In this document: positions 43,334-55,099 of the stretch, one piece after another
How positions within the stretch are numbered: the stretch's first letter is position 1
Layout: each line of letters opens with the position of its first letter
NCBI RefSeq assembly: GCF_000234665.1
Contig: NC_018318.1
Location: 124,001 to 188,000, forward strand
Length of the DNA stretch: 64,000 bases
Reading direction: 5' to 3'
From: Leishmania mexicana MHOM/GT/2001/U1103
Lineage: Eukaryota; Euglenozoa; Kinetoplastea; Trypanosomatida; Trypanosomatidae
Made by a program: the position numbers and the translations under genes
The notes under the pieces: generated by a model
What the model was told of the DNA's origin: nothing
The model's database searches: none
What the model saw: the letters and a program-made list of their open reading frames with translations, nothing else

Positions 43334-44161
43334 TTACTCCGGCGAGAGCTCCCTATTCACCTGCTTCTGCTCAGCCACCAGTGACTTCATGCGATTCTCG
43401 AACAGGCGCGTGTACACCACGGTGAAAATGAACTGGAAGCCTTGCAGGGCGAAGGCGGTCATGGCCATGGCGAAGGACGAGGAGAAGTCGCAGTAGTCCT
43501 TCACGCGCACCTTGCGACCGGGGATGGTGGTGCTGTTCATGGTCGCCATGCTGTCAGCGTACACACCAACGGTGAGGGCCCAGGAGATGAGGATGGTCAT
43601 CAACACGGAGAAGGACCACGCGCACATCACGGCCGTGTAGTCCTGCATGCACACGGCAACGGTAATGCCAATGACGTTGATGAAGGAGTAGCATGCAGCC
43701 AGTGCGGCGAACGCGCCCGCACCGAGCATCATGGTGTACGTCGCCGCCGACGGGAAGCCCTTGTTCTTGATACCACGCTCCGTGTACCACTTCTCCGTGT
43801 AAAAGGAGGAAGTGCCGCACTTGCGCGCACCCCACAGCGAGTAGCAGAACGGCTTCGAGCCCTCGGTGACCGACACACCAAGGCCGGTGCTCACGGCCTT
43901 CAGATCGGCGCCGATCTTGATGGCCTTGGTGCCGTCGACCATGAGGACATCCGTGGCGGCGGCGGCGATGAGCAGGACGAGGGCGATCACCTGCACCGTT
44001 GCGGCGAGGGCGATGAGCACGCGCTCCCGGTAGGGGATGTAGAGAACCCTGCGACCACCGAGCTTCGACGTGCGGCGGTGCAGCGAGGATGGGCGGCGAG
44101 AGGTGCGGAGGGAGCTGACCTCCGCCAAGGGCTCAAGGTTCGCGTTGGTGCCAGTCCGCAT
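43334..44161 (-). CDS. amastin-like four-transmembrane protein, copy 1
   Basis: 275 residues. Four predicted membrane spans (about 48-75, 141-171, 175-205, 227-253), with a basic Ser/Arg-rich N-terminus (residues 1-47) and the main loop between spans 1 and 2. That loop holds FCYSLWGARKC (105-115), close to the amastin signature C-x-[ST]-[LF]-[WF]-G-x-[KRQ]-x-[DENT]-C but one residue shorter before the last Cys. Amastins are surface glycoproteins of Leishmania and Trypanosoma cruzi. The ATG at 44161 is preferred; the upstream open frame lies in the polypyrimidine leader. It differs from copy 2 only at residues 12-13 (LA versus FT) and after residue 268 (NRELSPE versus KEAPLNHS). It is the first - strand gene after the convergent switch. 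Confidence 0.75.
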   Translation of the reverse strand: MRTGTNANLEPLAEVSSLRTSRRPSSLHRRTSKLGGRRVLYIPYRERVLIALAATVQVIALVLLIAAAATDVLMVDGTKAIKIGADLKAVSTGLGVSVTEGSKPFCYSLWGARKCGTSSFYTEKWYTERGIKNKGFPSAATYTMMLGAGAFAALAACYSFINVIGITVAVCMQDYTAVMCAWSFSVLMTILISWALTVGVYADSMATMNSTTIPGRKVRVKDYCDFSSSFAMAMTAFALQGFQFIFTVVYTRLFENRMKSLVAEQKQVNRELSPE

Positions 44162-47100
44162 GATGGCGAAAGCGGGGAAAAGGGAGGAATTCAATGAGAG
44201 CCGGGGAAAGGAGGGTTGAATGAGAAGCAAGGAGAAGCGAAAATGCCCGTGTGCGTAATGGGATTCGGAACTACGACGGAGATGGACGAGGGAAGAGGAG
44301 AGAGAGAGCGGTGAGCGAGGGGGGGGGAGGGTTCAGGGGAGGGTACACAAGAAAAAAGAGGAGACAAGGCAAAGACAGGGCTATGGCGTTGTTTTCGCGT
44401 GCGTAAAACAAAAGTTGAGAAGCGCACCATACATGGAAGGAATCAAGAGAGGCAGAGGAGAAGCGGAGAAGGTGGTCATGCTTTGTGTCAGTGGCGGATA
44501 GCGACATAGGAGAGTGTGATACGATGCAGAGGGGATAACACTCACGACACAAACCTGTGCAGGCGCAGTGCATCAGCAAGGGACGTCAAGCCGCAGCACC
44601 GTCCCGATCGCGACGATGATGGGGCCCGCAGAAAGAATTCTCTAAAAAAAAGTGCACCTGGGTGGGCTGATCAGGTGAAGTGCGAAAGGGTAAGCGAGGA
44701 GCACGTTTCCCTCATCCACATAGCCGTATGGGGTTCGCTTGGTATGGCGCAGGTGCAGATGTCCTTGTGCTTTTCCTTTCCGATTTGGTTGCAAGATACA
44801 CAGTCCTTGGTCGGGTCGTTACTGGTCGCAGACAACTTCTTTAGCCCCGAAAACGTGATGGTCCCCTCCCCCCTCCCCTCTTCTCTTCCTCGCCGCCTAT
44901 CCCCGCAAAACACACCCGGACGTGGACGAGGAAGGCTAGAGAGCAGAATGAGGTGAGGCTGTGAAGGCAGGGGGACACTCCAGGTTCGCCGTGGCGAGCC
45001 TCACACCAAGGTGAGGAAAAGTGGATGTCAGTAGAGTTCTTTCGTGGTAATGACGATGATGTGCTGCTGGTTTTTTTTTAACCCTCAGCGGGAGTTTGCA
45101 GAGGTGTCCGCTGTTTCCTTCCCTCCGCACCGCCTCCTCCTCACTGTTCCATGGACACGAAGGGATGTGTGGAGGCCATTTGAAGAGAAAACGAGAAGAG
45201 ACGCCGATACACGCCACGCGCGACGGAGAGGGGGGCAGAGGGTGGCCATACAGGCGGGGTTGCTTGCACACACACACACACACACACACGTACATACTTG
45301 TTCCCATGGAAGCTGAGTTCAAACGAAAATGGAAAACGAAAAAAGAAGAGAAAACACACAGGAAAGACAGACAGACAGACAGACAGACAGACGGAGAGAG
45401 AGAGAGAGACAGAGGAGGGGAGGGGAGGGGAGGGGGGACGGCGGGGGGGGGGCATGTGCAGAGAAACCAACCACCACCAAAAACAGCGTCGTTCATCGTT
45501 TTGCTCCCCCTCCCTCTCTCCTCCGTCTTTTTTTTTTCCGGTTTCATCTCACGTTTCCCCGCTTTGTTTCGCTCTTTGGGATGGGGCTATTATCCTGTAC
45601 CGCCTTTTTTTTGTCGGATGAACTGTCACGCTCCACACACATGGAAGGGGGACGACCACCGGTGGGGGTGGCGTGGTGGTGTTGGTGGGGAGGGAGGGGG
45701 GGGGACGAAGAGGAATGGCGAGCGTCTGTCGAAAAGAGGCTTAAAACAAACAAACAAAACGATACTCTTGCCGATAAGAGGAGGGCGAGAGCAGAAACAA
45801 ATGGAGGGGACGGAGAAGGCAACTGGGTACGTTACTGCCGCGCGGCACGAGACCAGAAAACAGAACAAGCACATATGAATAAAACGAGAAAAGAAAGAGA
45901 GGCAGAGAGGCACACAAAAATGTCCTTCCCTACCGAGTCCCTTGAGAGTGGTGGGGTCTCTGTTAACGAAAGTGATGGTGGTGGGGATGGTGGGCCAAGG
46001 CGGCGGAGGAAACAAGGGAAGTCATCGAAAAACAAGGAAAAACCATTGCGTGCCGGATAAGAGAACGAGAGGGCAGGAGTTTATCATCACAACAGGGACG
46101 CAGGGCACATCCAGAAAAAAAATATCAACACGCCGTACGTCAGAGTTGATTCAAACACATGGACAAACACTTCACACACACAGACACATACATGCGTACA
46201 CACGCACACATCCCATTCAAAACCGCGGTGGGGTCGAGTGTGCGTGCGTGTGGTTGTGTTGCTGAGGGGTTCTTTTACCGCTGACATAGTCCCGTGCTAG
46301 ACTGTTGCATACAGTGAAGTCATGTTTTTTGTATAGATAAGCTGCTTTCCCTTTTGGGAGATCCATTTATCCGCAGATGGGCCGAAAAAAAAAGAAAAAG
46401 GAGGAGGAGGGTGTGTGTGTGTAGGGGACTCAGAGAGAGGGGGACATAAAATACGGGGTGGCGAAGAGACAGGGGAAGGGGCTAAGATACCAACACACAC
46501 ACACATACACATACACACATGCACCACAGAAGAACACAAAACGCCAAAAAAAAACGGACTAGCCAGAGCTTACGCGGATATAAGTCCATCGTCTTCTTAC
46601 TTCTGAAGAAAAAGAGAGTGTGCCACATGACCGAAACACAGACAAAAGGAGAAGGAATAGCCTTCCCCACTGACCTCAGTTTTTCCCTTCTGTAGGCTCT
46701 CTGGTCACCGGTGCGCGTCCCTTTCTATGAATGTGCTTGCGCGACTTTCTTCAGCGAATTAGCATGCATCTGCACCAATCTCCGTCGCGTACACACCCAG
46801 CACGCAGCAAGGCCCATCTCATCACAACACCTCGGTAGTCCTACACCACACACGCCAGGCGGACGTAAAAAAAAACAAACGATTGCCATACGTTTAGCGG
46901 CTGTTGGAGAGCACACACACACACGCGCACAGGCGCAGAGACTTGAATTGCTGTTGTTCGCACTTTTCTTGCTATGAAACACCTGGTACCCCCCTCCCTC
47001 CTCTCTCACTTGTGTTCGCCGTCGCACTTGGCGGGATCTGCACCGCTGTCACCCCTCCCATGCCTCGTTGTGATCTGGAGTATCATCGCTGCCTTATTTC

Positions 47101-48251
47101 AAAGAAAAGAGTGTGGTCCAGAGGGTGTGTTGTTCGCGCTGGACCGTTTCCACGTACGACGGCGGAGGAGAGGAGAGAGAAAAAAGAAAGAAAACAACAA
47201 AAAAAGATGGGAAGCCGCAACGAAGGAGAAAGACAGAGGTGAGAGAGCCTGTTGGGGCGGAAGGGGGTCGGGGTGGGGCAAGAGGGAGAAGGATAGAGAA
47301 AACGAGAAGCCAGAAAGCAACAACAAAGGACGGAGAGGGAGTGGGAGGGGGAGGAGGAGAAACAACAGAGAATCGCGTATTCGTTGCTTAAGGCGACCGA
47401 CAAGACGAAAAATTCCCTGCCTTACTTTGGGACATTTCTCTGCTTTCCCTTTCTGTGCGTGCGCAATATCCGTCCTCTGTATGCACATAACACAGACGTG
47501 TGTGTCATGTGTGCGCCTGTGTGTGTGCGTGTGCGTGGTTGAAGGGCGGAGGAGGAGGAGGGGGGAGTGGGAGGTGGTTGGCCAACGATCCTGACCGGCT
47601 GACCCTACCGTTGCTCTTTTGAAGGAACATGTTCGAGAGAGGGAGAGATGGTTGATTATGACACTCTCTTCTGGCCTGCTTTGTCGGAATTCCACCGGGA
47701 TGAGAGTCCCAATCGATGAGGGATGGAGGGAGGGTGAAAAGGGAGGAGGACTGGTACACGTGCGAGGCTCCTTCGTGGCAACGAACATCAGCGCGAGAAG
47801 AGGTCCAGGGAGGCCGGCAGTGATGGGGCGAGAAAGGGGAGGAGGAGGACGAACGGGAGCCACTAACCGAGAAGCGTACAAGCCCATCCCAGCAAGGAAA
47901 AGAGGGGATAGGAAGAGAAAGACAAGTAGGACCGATGAGGGATCCTCGGCTCGAAAAAGTGGTACTCGTCCCCCCTTTTTGTCCCTCACTGCCTGCGTGA
48001 CCCCCCCATTATCCTCCCTCTCGTTTCCTCCTTCAATCCGATCGAATCGCCGTCGGGCGTTGCATTGCACCCAAGTGAACAAGAAAACTGCCCTTGACTT
48101 CACCGACCACCCTCTTCCATCACCGCCTTTCCTCACCATCATCGTCTGGATTTCCTTAGAGGTGGCCTATCTGCACCATGTCTCCTCCGCCTGTGCGCTA
48201 CGGCAGAAACAACGACAACGTCCTGTTAGACCAACCTTACTCGGCCATCGC
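44162..48251. other. 4 kb intergenic region between the two amastin-like genes
   Basis: No gene recognised. Rich in purine runs on the + strand (pyrimidine on the transcribed - strand). Contains a CAGA repeat plus GA run (about 45365-45410), a G-rich block (about 45413-45452) with four or more G runs, a CA run (45268-45290) and TG/CA repeats near 46180-46205 and 46492-46520. Open frames of up to 347 codons are low-complexity. Confidence 0.55.
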
Positions 48252-49082
48252 CTAGGAGTGGTTAAGGGGCGCTTCCTTCACCTGCTTCTGCTCAGCCACC
48301 AGTGACTTCATGCGATTCTCGAACAGGCGCGTGTACACCACGGTGAAAATGAACTGGAAGCCTTGCAGGGCGAAGGCGGTCATGGCCATGGCGAAGGACG
48401 AGGAGAAGTCGCAGTAGTCCTTCACGCGCACCTTGCGACCGGGGATGGTGGTGCTGTTCATGGTCGCCATGCTGTCAGCGTACACACCAACGGTGAGGGC
48501 CCAGGAGATGAGGATGGTCATCAACACGGAGAAGGACCACGCGCACATCACGGCCGTGTAGTCCTGCATGCACACGGCAACGGTAATGCCAATGACGTTG
48601 ATGAAGGAGTAGCATGCAGCCAGTGCGGCGAACGCGCCCGCACCGAGCATCATGGTGTACGTCGCCGCCGACGGGAAGCCCTTGTTCTTGATACCACGCT
48701 CCGTGTACCACTTCTCCGTGTAAAAGGAGGAAGTGCCGCACTTGCGCGCACCCCACAGCGAGTAGCAGAACGGCTTCGAGCCCTCGGTGACCGACACACC
48801 AAGGCCGGTGCTCACGGCCTTCAGATCGGCGCCGATCTTGATGGCCTTGGTGCCGTCGACCATGAGGACATCCGTGGCGGCGGCGGCGATGAGCAGGACG
48901 AGGGCGATCACCTGCACCGTTGCGGCGAGGGCGATGAGCACGCGCTCCCGGTAGGGGATGTAGAGAACCCTGCGACCACCGAGCTTCGACGTGCGGCGGT
49001 GCAGCGAGGATGGGCGGCGAGAGGTGCGGAGGGAGCTGACCTCCGTGAAAGGCTCAAGGTTCGCGTTGGTGCCAGTCCGCAT
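48252..49082 (-). CDS. amastin-like four-transmembrane protein, copy 2
   Basis: 276 residues, almost identical at the DNA level to copy 1 over the whole coding region (four spans, FCYSLWGARKC motif). Similarity stops about 15 nt upstream of the ATG and about 15-20 nt before the stop codon; both flanks are unrelated to those of copy 1. The open frame extends to 49250, but the ATG at 49082 matches copy 1 and lies after C/T-rich leader sequence. Different flanks suggest separately regulated mRNAs for nearly the same protein, since 3' UTRs control stage expression in these parasites. Confidence 0.75.
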   Translation of the reverse strand: MRTGTNANLEPFTEVSSLRTSRRPSSLHRRTSKLGGRRVLYIPYRERVLIALAATVQVIALVLLIAAAATDVLMVDGTKAIKIGADLKAVSTGLGVSVTEGSKPFCYSLWGARKCGTSSFYTEKWYTERGIKNKGFPSAATYTMMLGAGAFAALAACYSFINVIGITVAVCMQDYTAVMCAWSFSVLMTILISWALTVGVYADSMATMNSTTIPGRKVRVKDYCDFSSSFAMAMTAFALQGFQFIFTVVYTRLFENRMKSLVAEQKQVKEAPLNHS

Positions 49083-52000
49083 GATGGCGAAAGCGGGGGG
49101 GGGGTTACGTAGAGTCGGTAAATAAGTTTTTTTTTTCTGTATCCGGGTCGGGGGAGGTGGGAGGGCGAAAGGCTTGACAGGAAAAGGAGTGGCGTGACGG
49201 GGGAATGGGTGGGGAGGGGAGAGAGAATGAGAGGAACAAGAGCGGTACAAAAGAAGACTGCGGTAGAGGTCGAGAGAGAACGAGAGCTGTGGCTCGACGT
49301 GCGTGTTTCAGGTGGGGTGGGGTGATGGACAACACATCCCATGAGCAGAGCCCACACGGACGGTGGTGCGTCCAGCCAGCGAGTGCGAGTGGGAGAGTGG
49401 GAAACAGAGAGAGAGGTCGACGGAGGCAAAGTGGAGATGTGTGAGACAGGGTCCGAGGATGGACAAGAGAATCCTGCACAGCGGGAGCGACCGCCGAGCG
49501 TCCACAACAGTGATGCAGACACAAACACACCCACACCCACACACATGTACAGGTTGGGGAAAGGGGGACGCGCATCTGCACAGCACGCGCATGCGCGGAC
49601 CGCGTCGTCCATCGATGCGAGTAACGATGAGCAGTAAAAGCGGGAAGGGGGAGGGGAGGCACATCCGAGTCCTGTCGAAATCCAAAAAGGGGCGTCTTCC
49701 AGCACATAGGTGTGACCAGGCAAACAGAACCATAGCCGCGTATACACAAACATCAAAGTCCCTCTTGCTTGTGGGCCACGTGTACTTGTGTTGTGTGGGA
49801 TGACCATGACTGGACACGAATACTTGCCTCGCCTCTCCAATGGCATGACAGAAGACGTAGGGTTCGGTTGTAGAAGTTACCCACTAGATGACGTCAAGTG
49901 CCGCAGCGTTCAGGAAGTCAAGTGGAAGGCAAGGAGGCCATGACATGATACGAGCCTTCTACACTGCGTGCAGCAAGCGCGCGATGCGATGGCATGCGCG
50001 GAAGCCAAGCTGGAAAAGTGCCACCTCTGTCCCGAGAAACAGGAATCGACGCGGGCGAATGCGAGACCGGAAGCGTCACGCGCATGACAAATTCCATTTC
50101 TGTCCACAGATAAGAAGCGGCACATCCACGCATGATATATATGTGTGAAGTTATCCCTCACTCCTCCTTCAGCTTGCTTGGTTTTGCCCGGTCCGACCCT
50201 TTTTCCCTCCAGCCCCCTCGCGTCGCTAGTAGGCTATTGGCCAAACAACAAGCCGTGTCGCCAGTTTCAGGCTATTAGAGGAGGCTCACACCCGGGGTGA
50301 GGCGGAGAAGAGTTCACCTCGGCCAGGAAAAGAATCGACAAACGGGACGTAAATAAGGAAAAAGGGAAAAGGATTGTGCCCACGTTTACTGGGAGTTTTG
50401 GATACCGTACCCATCTACATCCACGCATGGACATGTTTATGTCTGTATCGATGAAACATCTGGTGGCAGGGAATAGAGAATATCAGCGCCCTTTTCGTGC
50501 GCGTGCGTGCGTGTGTGTGGGAGAGAGAGAGTTCTGTTCTTCCGTATCACACGTGGCGTACCGGCGAAGAAAAGGATGGGCAACGATGCGTTCAACAAAC
50601 AACTCGTACGTCTGCCACAACGTCCGAGTCGGGGAATCTGCTAGACTACATCGCGAGGAGGGAGGGGTGTGTGTGTTGGTAGCTCACACTCTGAATGAGG
50701 CTATCGCCTTCAGAGCGATGGTGCCGCTCATGGTTCATGGCGAAGTTACTTTCGTATCCCTTACGCGACCCGGGAAGCGCGGACGTGTTGCCCAGGAAAG
50801 GGTGTCCGCAGGATCCGAGAGGGACGGGGTCTCACATAGAACCAAACGCTTGGGTAGCTGCACGCGCTCCAGTCCCGTCTGCTATCCACCACCAACCACT
50901 GCTGTCCAGCTTCTACCCCGCTGGATGGACTAATCACCCCATCCAGCGGAGGACGAATCGGTGTGAGCGTTCAACGTCTGTCTCGTCGGCTGCGTAACCG
51001 CAACCGGGCGTGGGCAACTGGCGATCGCGCACAGAAAACAAAAAACAACTTTCTTCCTCCTGTTGATGCAACCCCGATGGACTGCAGCTGTACGTTATGC
51101 TCGAGTGTGATGCGACCTCGGTTCAAGCGTTGCCGTGACCCCCCGGCCCCCCGGACCGCTCTCAAAAGCCACCGACACCCGATCAGCTGGAATCGCCAGA
51201 GAGTGCGCAGCGAGCCACAGCTTTCCCGAAGAACGCCTCTTCTTGTGCCCCAGAGAGTTGGTGGAGCCTCGTCGAATTCGTCGCTCGAGGGTGCCCCCTG
51301 AGGGCCTTTTGGACTCGAAGGCACAGGACGTGTGCGGCGGCCAGAGTGCATGCCCACAAAGAAGTACGCTTGCCAGCACACCCGTCTCCTCTGTCGTCAG
51401 CGTGGCCGACGGTCGCACCGCTGTCTCTCCCCCTCCCCGCGATGTGCAGGTTGCCGAGTTGTGCGACTACGGTTGTCTGTGAAGAGGCCGCCTCTACACC
51501 CACGCGTAGGCGGGGACCGCCTCCAAGGGTGACCACGAGTGTGTGTACGTGTGTCTGCATGATCTCGGGATTGACGCGCAGCCCTATTCGTAGCACCCGC
51601 ATCTCGTAGCACGAGCTGGCCTCGTCCCGGAATCGAAATCGAGCGTGGAGGTGTTGCGGGGCGGTTGTACCTGGAAGAGCAAGCATGTTGAACTACGTGT
51701 CTCCCTCTCTCCCCAAAATCCGTCGGCACGCTCTGCCATGGAGTCGCTGGGGGCCACATGGCGGGGCAACTATCCTGCGTTCTGCAGAGCAGTGTTGAGG
51801 CTGCGGGGCCACAGGAGAAGCCGCAGTCGCCCCGCCAACAGGCTTCTGCCTCAGCACTCTGAAAGCCGACCGCAATGGCTCCGCCATTTGTGTAGCCCCG
51901 ATCACTCGGCTTCTCGCCGCTTCCGGTCTCCGGAAAAGGACGCCTGTCGTTCAGGCATCTCCTTGCGGTTGCGCTCTCCCGTTTCGGCGAATATGTGAGT

Positions 52001-53035
52001 GAGGGCTGTCAGCTTGGGTTCCACGGGCCCGCAGGCACGGTCGTCAACCGCTAACCTGGCTCTTGCCGAGGGTCTGGAAATGCGCGACGAGGCGACCTTC
52101 CAGGTCCGTCACACTCCCCCCCCTCGGGTTGCGTGTTGAGCTTGCTCCAGGTTGCCAATCGTCTGCGCTGTCCATCGAAAATGTCCGTGCGCTCTCCAGG
52201 TCATGTCCGCATGCACCTCTTTGAGAGCTGCTGGACTGCCACTCCTGCATCTGTCTTGTCACTCGGTGCCGCGGTTGTGGCCGCCGCTTCCGCCATCTGT
52301 GCGTCGTGTCTCTGTAGCTCCCACTGCCTGCCAAAGACCACTGGTGGAACCATTTGCATCCAGCCACCCATCCCCCGCAAGTCGCGGATCCAGCACGGCC
52401 TGCCGATGGCAGTTCGTGTACCACAAGGCAGAGGATATTTCCCCGGTCCACCGTTTGCCGGTGCCCCCTTGGCTCTGCATCTCCTCCCCCCTCAAAATGT
52501 AGTTCTGGGCGGCCCGGCCGTCGATGGCGTTCATTGTGGCCTACGGCGCCGTACGATCCCACCGCGCACATCCCCCATCTCGAGTGATGCCTGGTTCATT
52601 GGCTCCAGAGCCATATAGATTGGTTGAGCGTCCTTCAGCCGTGACGTCATTCCTGGGAAGTTGCGCTGCAGCGGTCTCCTTGTCGAGGTGATGCAGACTC
52701 ATTGCCCTCTACTTTCCATTCGCGGAAGGGTTCCGGAGTGAGAAACGGATAGGTGCCAGGGCCAGGTTGGATCCACTGTACAAGAGTGGCAGAAGTGCCA
52801 GCCTGTTCTCCTCCGGGAGGACGCTACAGACCGGGTGCCCTTGTGGAACATCCACCTGAATGTGGCAGAGGGACGTGGGGCGCCGTTCGACCAGCTCCTA
52901 TAACTAGCCCATGCACCGTGGGATCGATCCATGTAGCAGGGAACCGATTCACATGCTCCATCGCATGTGATGATGATGATGAACGCTCCGTAGGGCGGAC
53001 AGTGACAGAGAGATGGACATCGATGTCAATGGGCG

Positions 53036-53068
<33 letters not shown>

Positions 53069-55099
53069 TCCCCAATTTCGAACGACTGCAGGAGAGGCTC
53101 AAGTGCTCCCCAACGGCGGCCGTCCACCGATATGAACGAGTTCAACAGCTTCAGGGAGACATATACGCGTGAGTGTGGACGAGACACAGGCATACGGTCG
53201 GCGGTGGTGGTGGTGGGGCGGATAGAAAACAGAGGGAAGGCGACCAGTCGCGAGGTTTCGGAACCTTCTTGATGTTCAGGGCTCCTTTGGCCTCTACTGT
53301 CACACTAACACTCCCCCTCCCCTCCCCCACCTCGCCAGATTGAGAACCACGGTCATACACACACACAAGCGACAGAGAGGCGCACAGCTCATCGTTCGAA
53401 GGGAGGCGAAAAGGGTGTTTTTGCTGGTGCGGGTGGGGAGGGGGAGGCGATAGCGGACAACCTCACAGAGCCCCGATGCGCCCTTGTACACACCCGCGTA
53501 TGCGCTCTTCCATCTTTTCGAGGTCGAGAAAAAGAACGAGAATGTCATCGACCCCTCACGCCCCCCTCCTCCCTCCCCACACACACACTGCGCCGCTGCC
53601 ATGAAAGAGGCTGATGCGCTGAGCAGAGTAGCCGGAACTGCAACGGCAGTGACGGCATCCTTCCTAGACGACGGTGCTTCAGCAGTCACTCCTCAAGGCT
53701 TCCCCATTCTCTGCCGCTTGTAAATCTGCCAAATACTTCTTCCTCTCGGCCAATACCCGCTCACCGCGTTGGAGCTGCTCATCGAGTTCTCGTGCGATTG
53801 GCCCATACGTGTCGCAGTACTCTTGTGCCGCTTTCAGCTTTGCCTGCAGGTGTGCCAGCTCACGGTCGCCCTTCTTCAACACCTGACGAAGGTGCTCCAC
53901 GCGTGAAGAGGTGGGCGTCGTGACAGCACTGTCCCCGTCGCACATGGAGGCGCGGCCGTTTGAGTGCGTATGCCGATTGGGTGTTCCTGCACAGGTTGTA
54001 GCGGTAAGTCCGCTCCGCTCAGTTGCCTCAGCGGCTGCCGTGGCTGAGGAGGCGGTGGACGTGTTGGCCAACAGACTCACATCCGCACTACTACTGGGGG
54101 CATTTGTGGAGGAGCTGGATTGACTGCCGCCAGTGATGACCTGGAGCTTGCGCTTGTACTTGTCAAACATATGAACAGACGCGCTCAGGGCTGTGTCCTC
54201 TTCATCTGTTAGCCCTTGCAGAGTGCGTGGCCAGGCGAAGTCAACCACAGGCTCGCTTGTCCGTCCATCCAGCAACTCATGCAGTGCCGTCTCCGACTTC
54301 CTCAGCGATGCTTCTTCTGCGGCAACTTCCTCGATCAGCTCATCCAGACGGGACAGGCGTTGCTGCAGCGCCAGTTTTTGTGATCGGTACGAGTCCACCG
54401 TCTCCATTTCCTCTGCCACGAGGAGACGCAGCGTTTCTACCATGTACGGGTCCGCCGCCTTGAGGTCTGGTGTGGTCACCTCGTCGTGGCGGCTGTGCCG
54501 CGCCTCCAGCGGCCCCGGAGGACCTGCGTCGATGCTGCTGGCGGTGGCATCGTGTCCATGGGAGAGGTGCGATTTCTGCGGCTTGCCTACGGCATCCGCC
54601 GACGCTTCGCGGTCCAGTTCCGTCTGAAGCGCTTCCACTTTCTCTAGCAGCCCCGCAACACGCTCATGCTCGCGATCGAGGGCTGCGAGCGGATTCGGGG
54701 AGTCTGCGGAGCGGTCAGAGGAAGCGGAGGAGCCGACGGCGTTTGTGCGACGTCCATCCTGCTGCAGCTTTTCCAATGCGACCTGCGCTTCCGTGCACGC
54801 TACTTGTAGGCGTGGCGCAAGGTCGTCCGTCAGCCAGTGCAGCTCCGCACGCACACGTGCTTCCTCCTTCATGAGTCGACGCCTCTCGTCCTTCTCAGAG
54901 CACTTGCTGTCACTCGCCGTTTCTGTGCCATGAGCCGCAAGTGGGCATGATATGGCGGTATCCGTGGTGTGTGGCTCTCCGTGTGTCGACATTATCGCGG
55001 ATGAAGCATCACAAAAGGCATTCAGCCGCTCTTGCAGGCTTGACTGCCGCCGCCCCTGCAGTTGGAGCGCATCCGCGACCTCGTCATCCTCGTCCGCCA
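49083..55099. other. long intergenic region up to the coiled-coil gene, partly a possible retroelement relic
   Basis: Excluding the coiled-coil gene (53679-55667), about 4.6 kb (49083-53678) lack a clear gene. The part at 49.9-53.0 kb is compositionally balanced, with little strand bias and short frames on both strands, unlike the purine/pyrimidine-biased intergenic DNA around it. A TA run lies at 53049-53068. Confidence 0.45.
50950..52960 (-). mobile_element. possible degenerate non-LTR retroelement remnant (DIRE-like)
   Basis: Read on the - strand, the peptide VDVPQGHPVCSVL is encoded at about 52855-52817. It resembles the 'GVPQG.P..P.L' strand of reverse transcriptases. RIGLRVNPE with LGGGPRLRVG downstream is at about 51590-51510 and resembles the 'GL.VN..KT...L.V.G' region after the catalytic aspartates. 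No YADD box, continuous frame or target-site duplication was found, and the two motifs are about 1.25 kb apart, too far for one intact domain. Leishmania genomes do hold such decayed ingi-related elements. Weak evidence. Confidence 0.25.

Noticed and set aside
43442..44197. 251-codon + strand open frame (also 48363-49112)
   Set aside because: Antisense shadow of the amastin-like genes, conserved only because the sense gene is.
47099..48142. 347-codon - strand open frame between amastin-like genes
   Set aside because: Low-complexity translation of polypyrimidine tracts, no conserved motif; likely UTR/intergenic.
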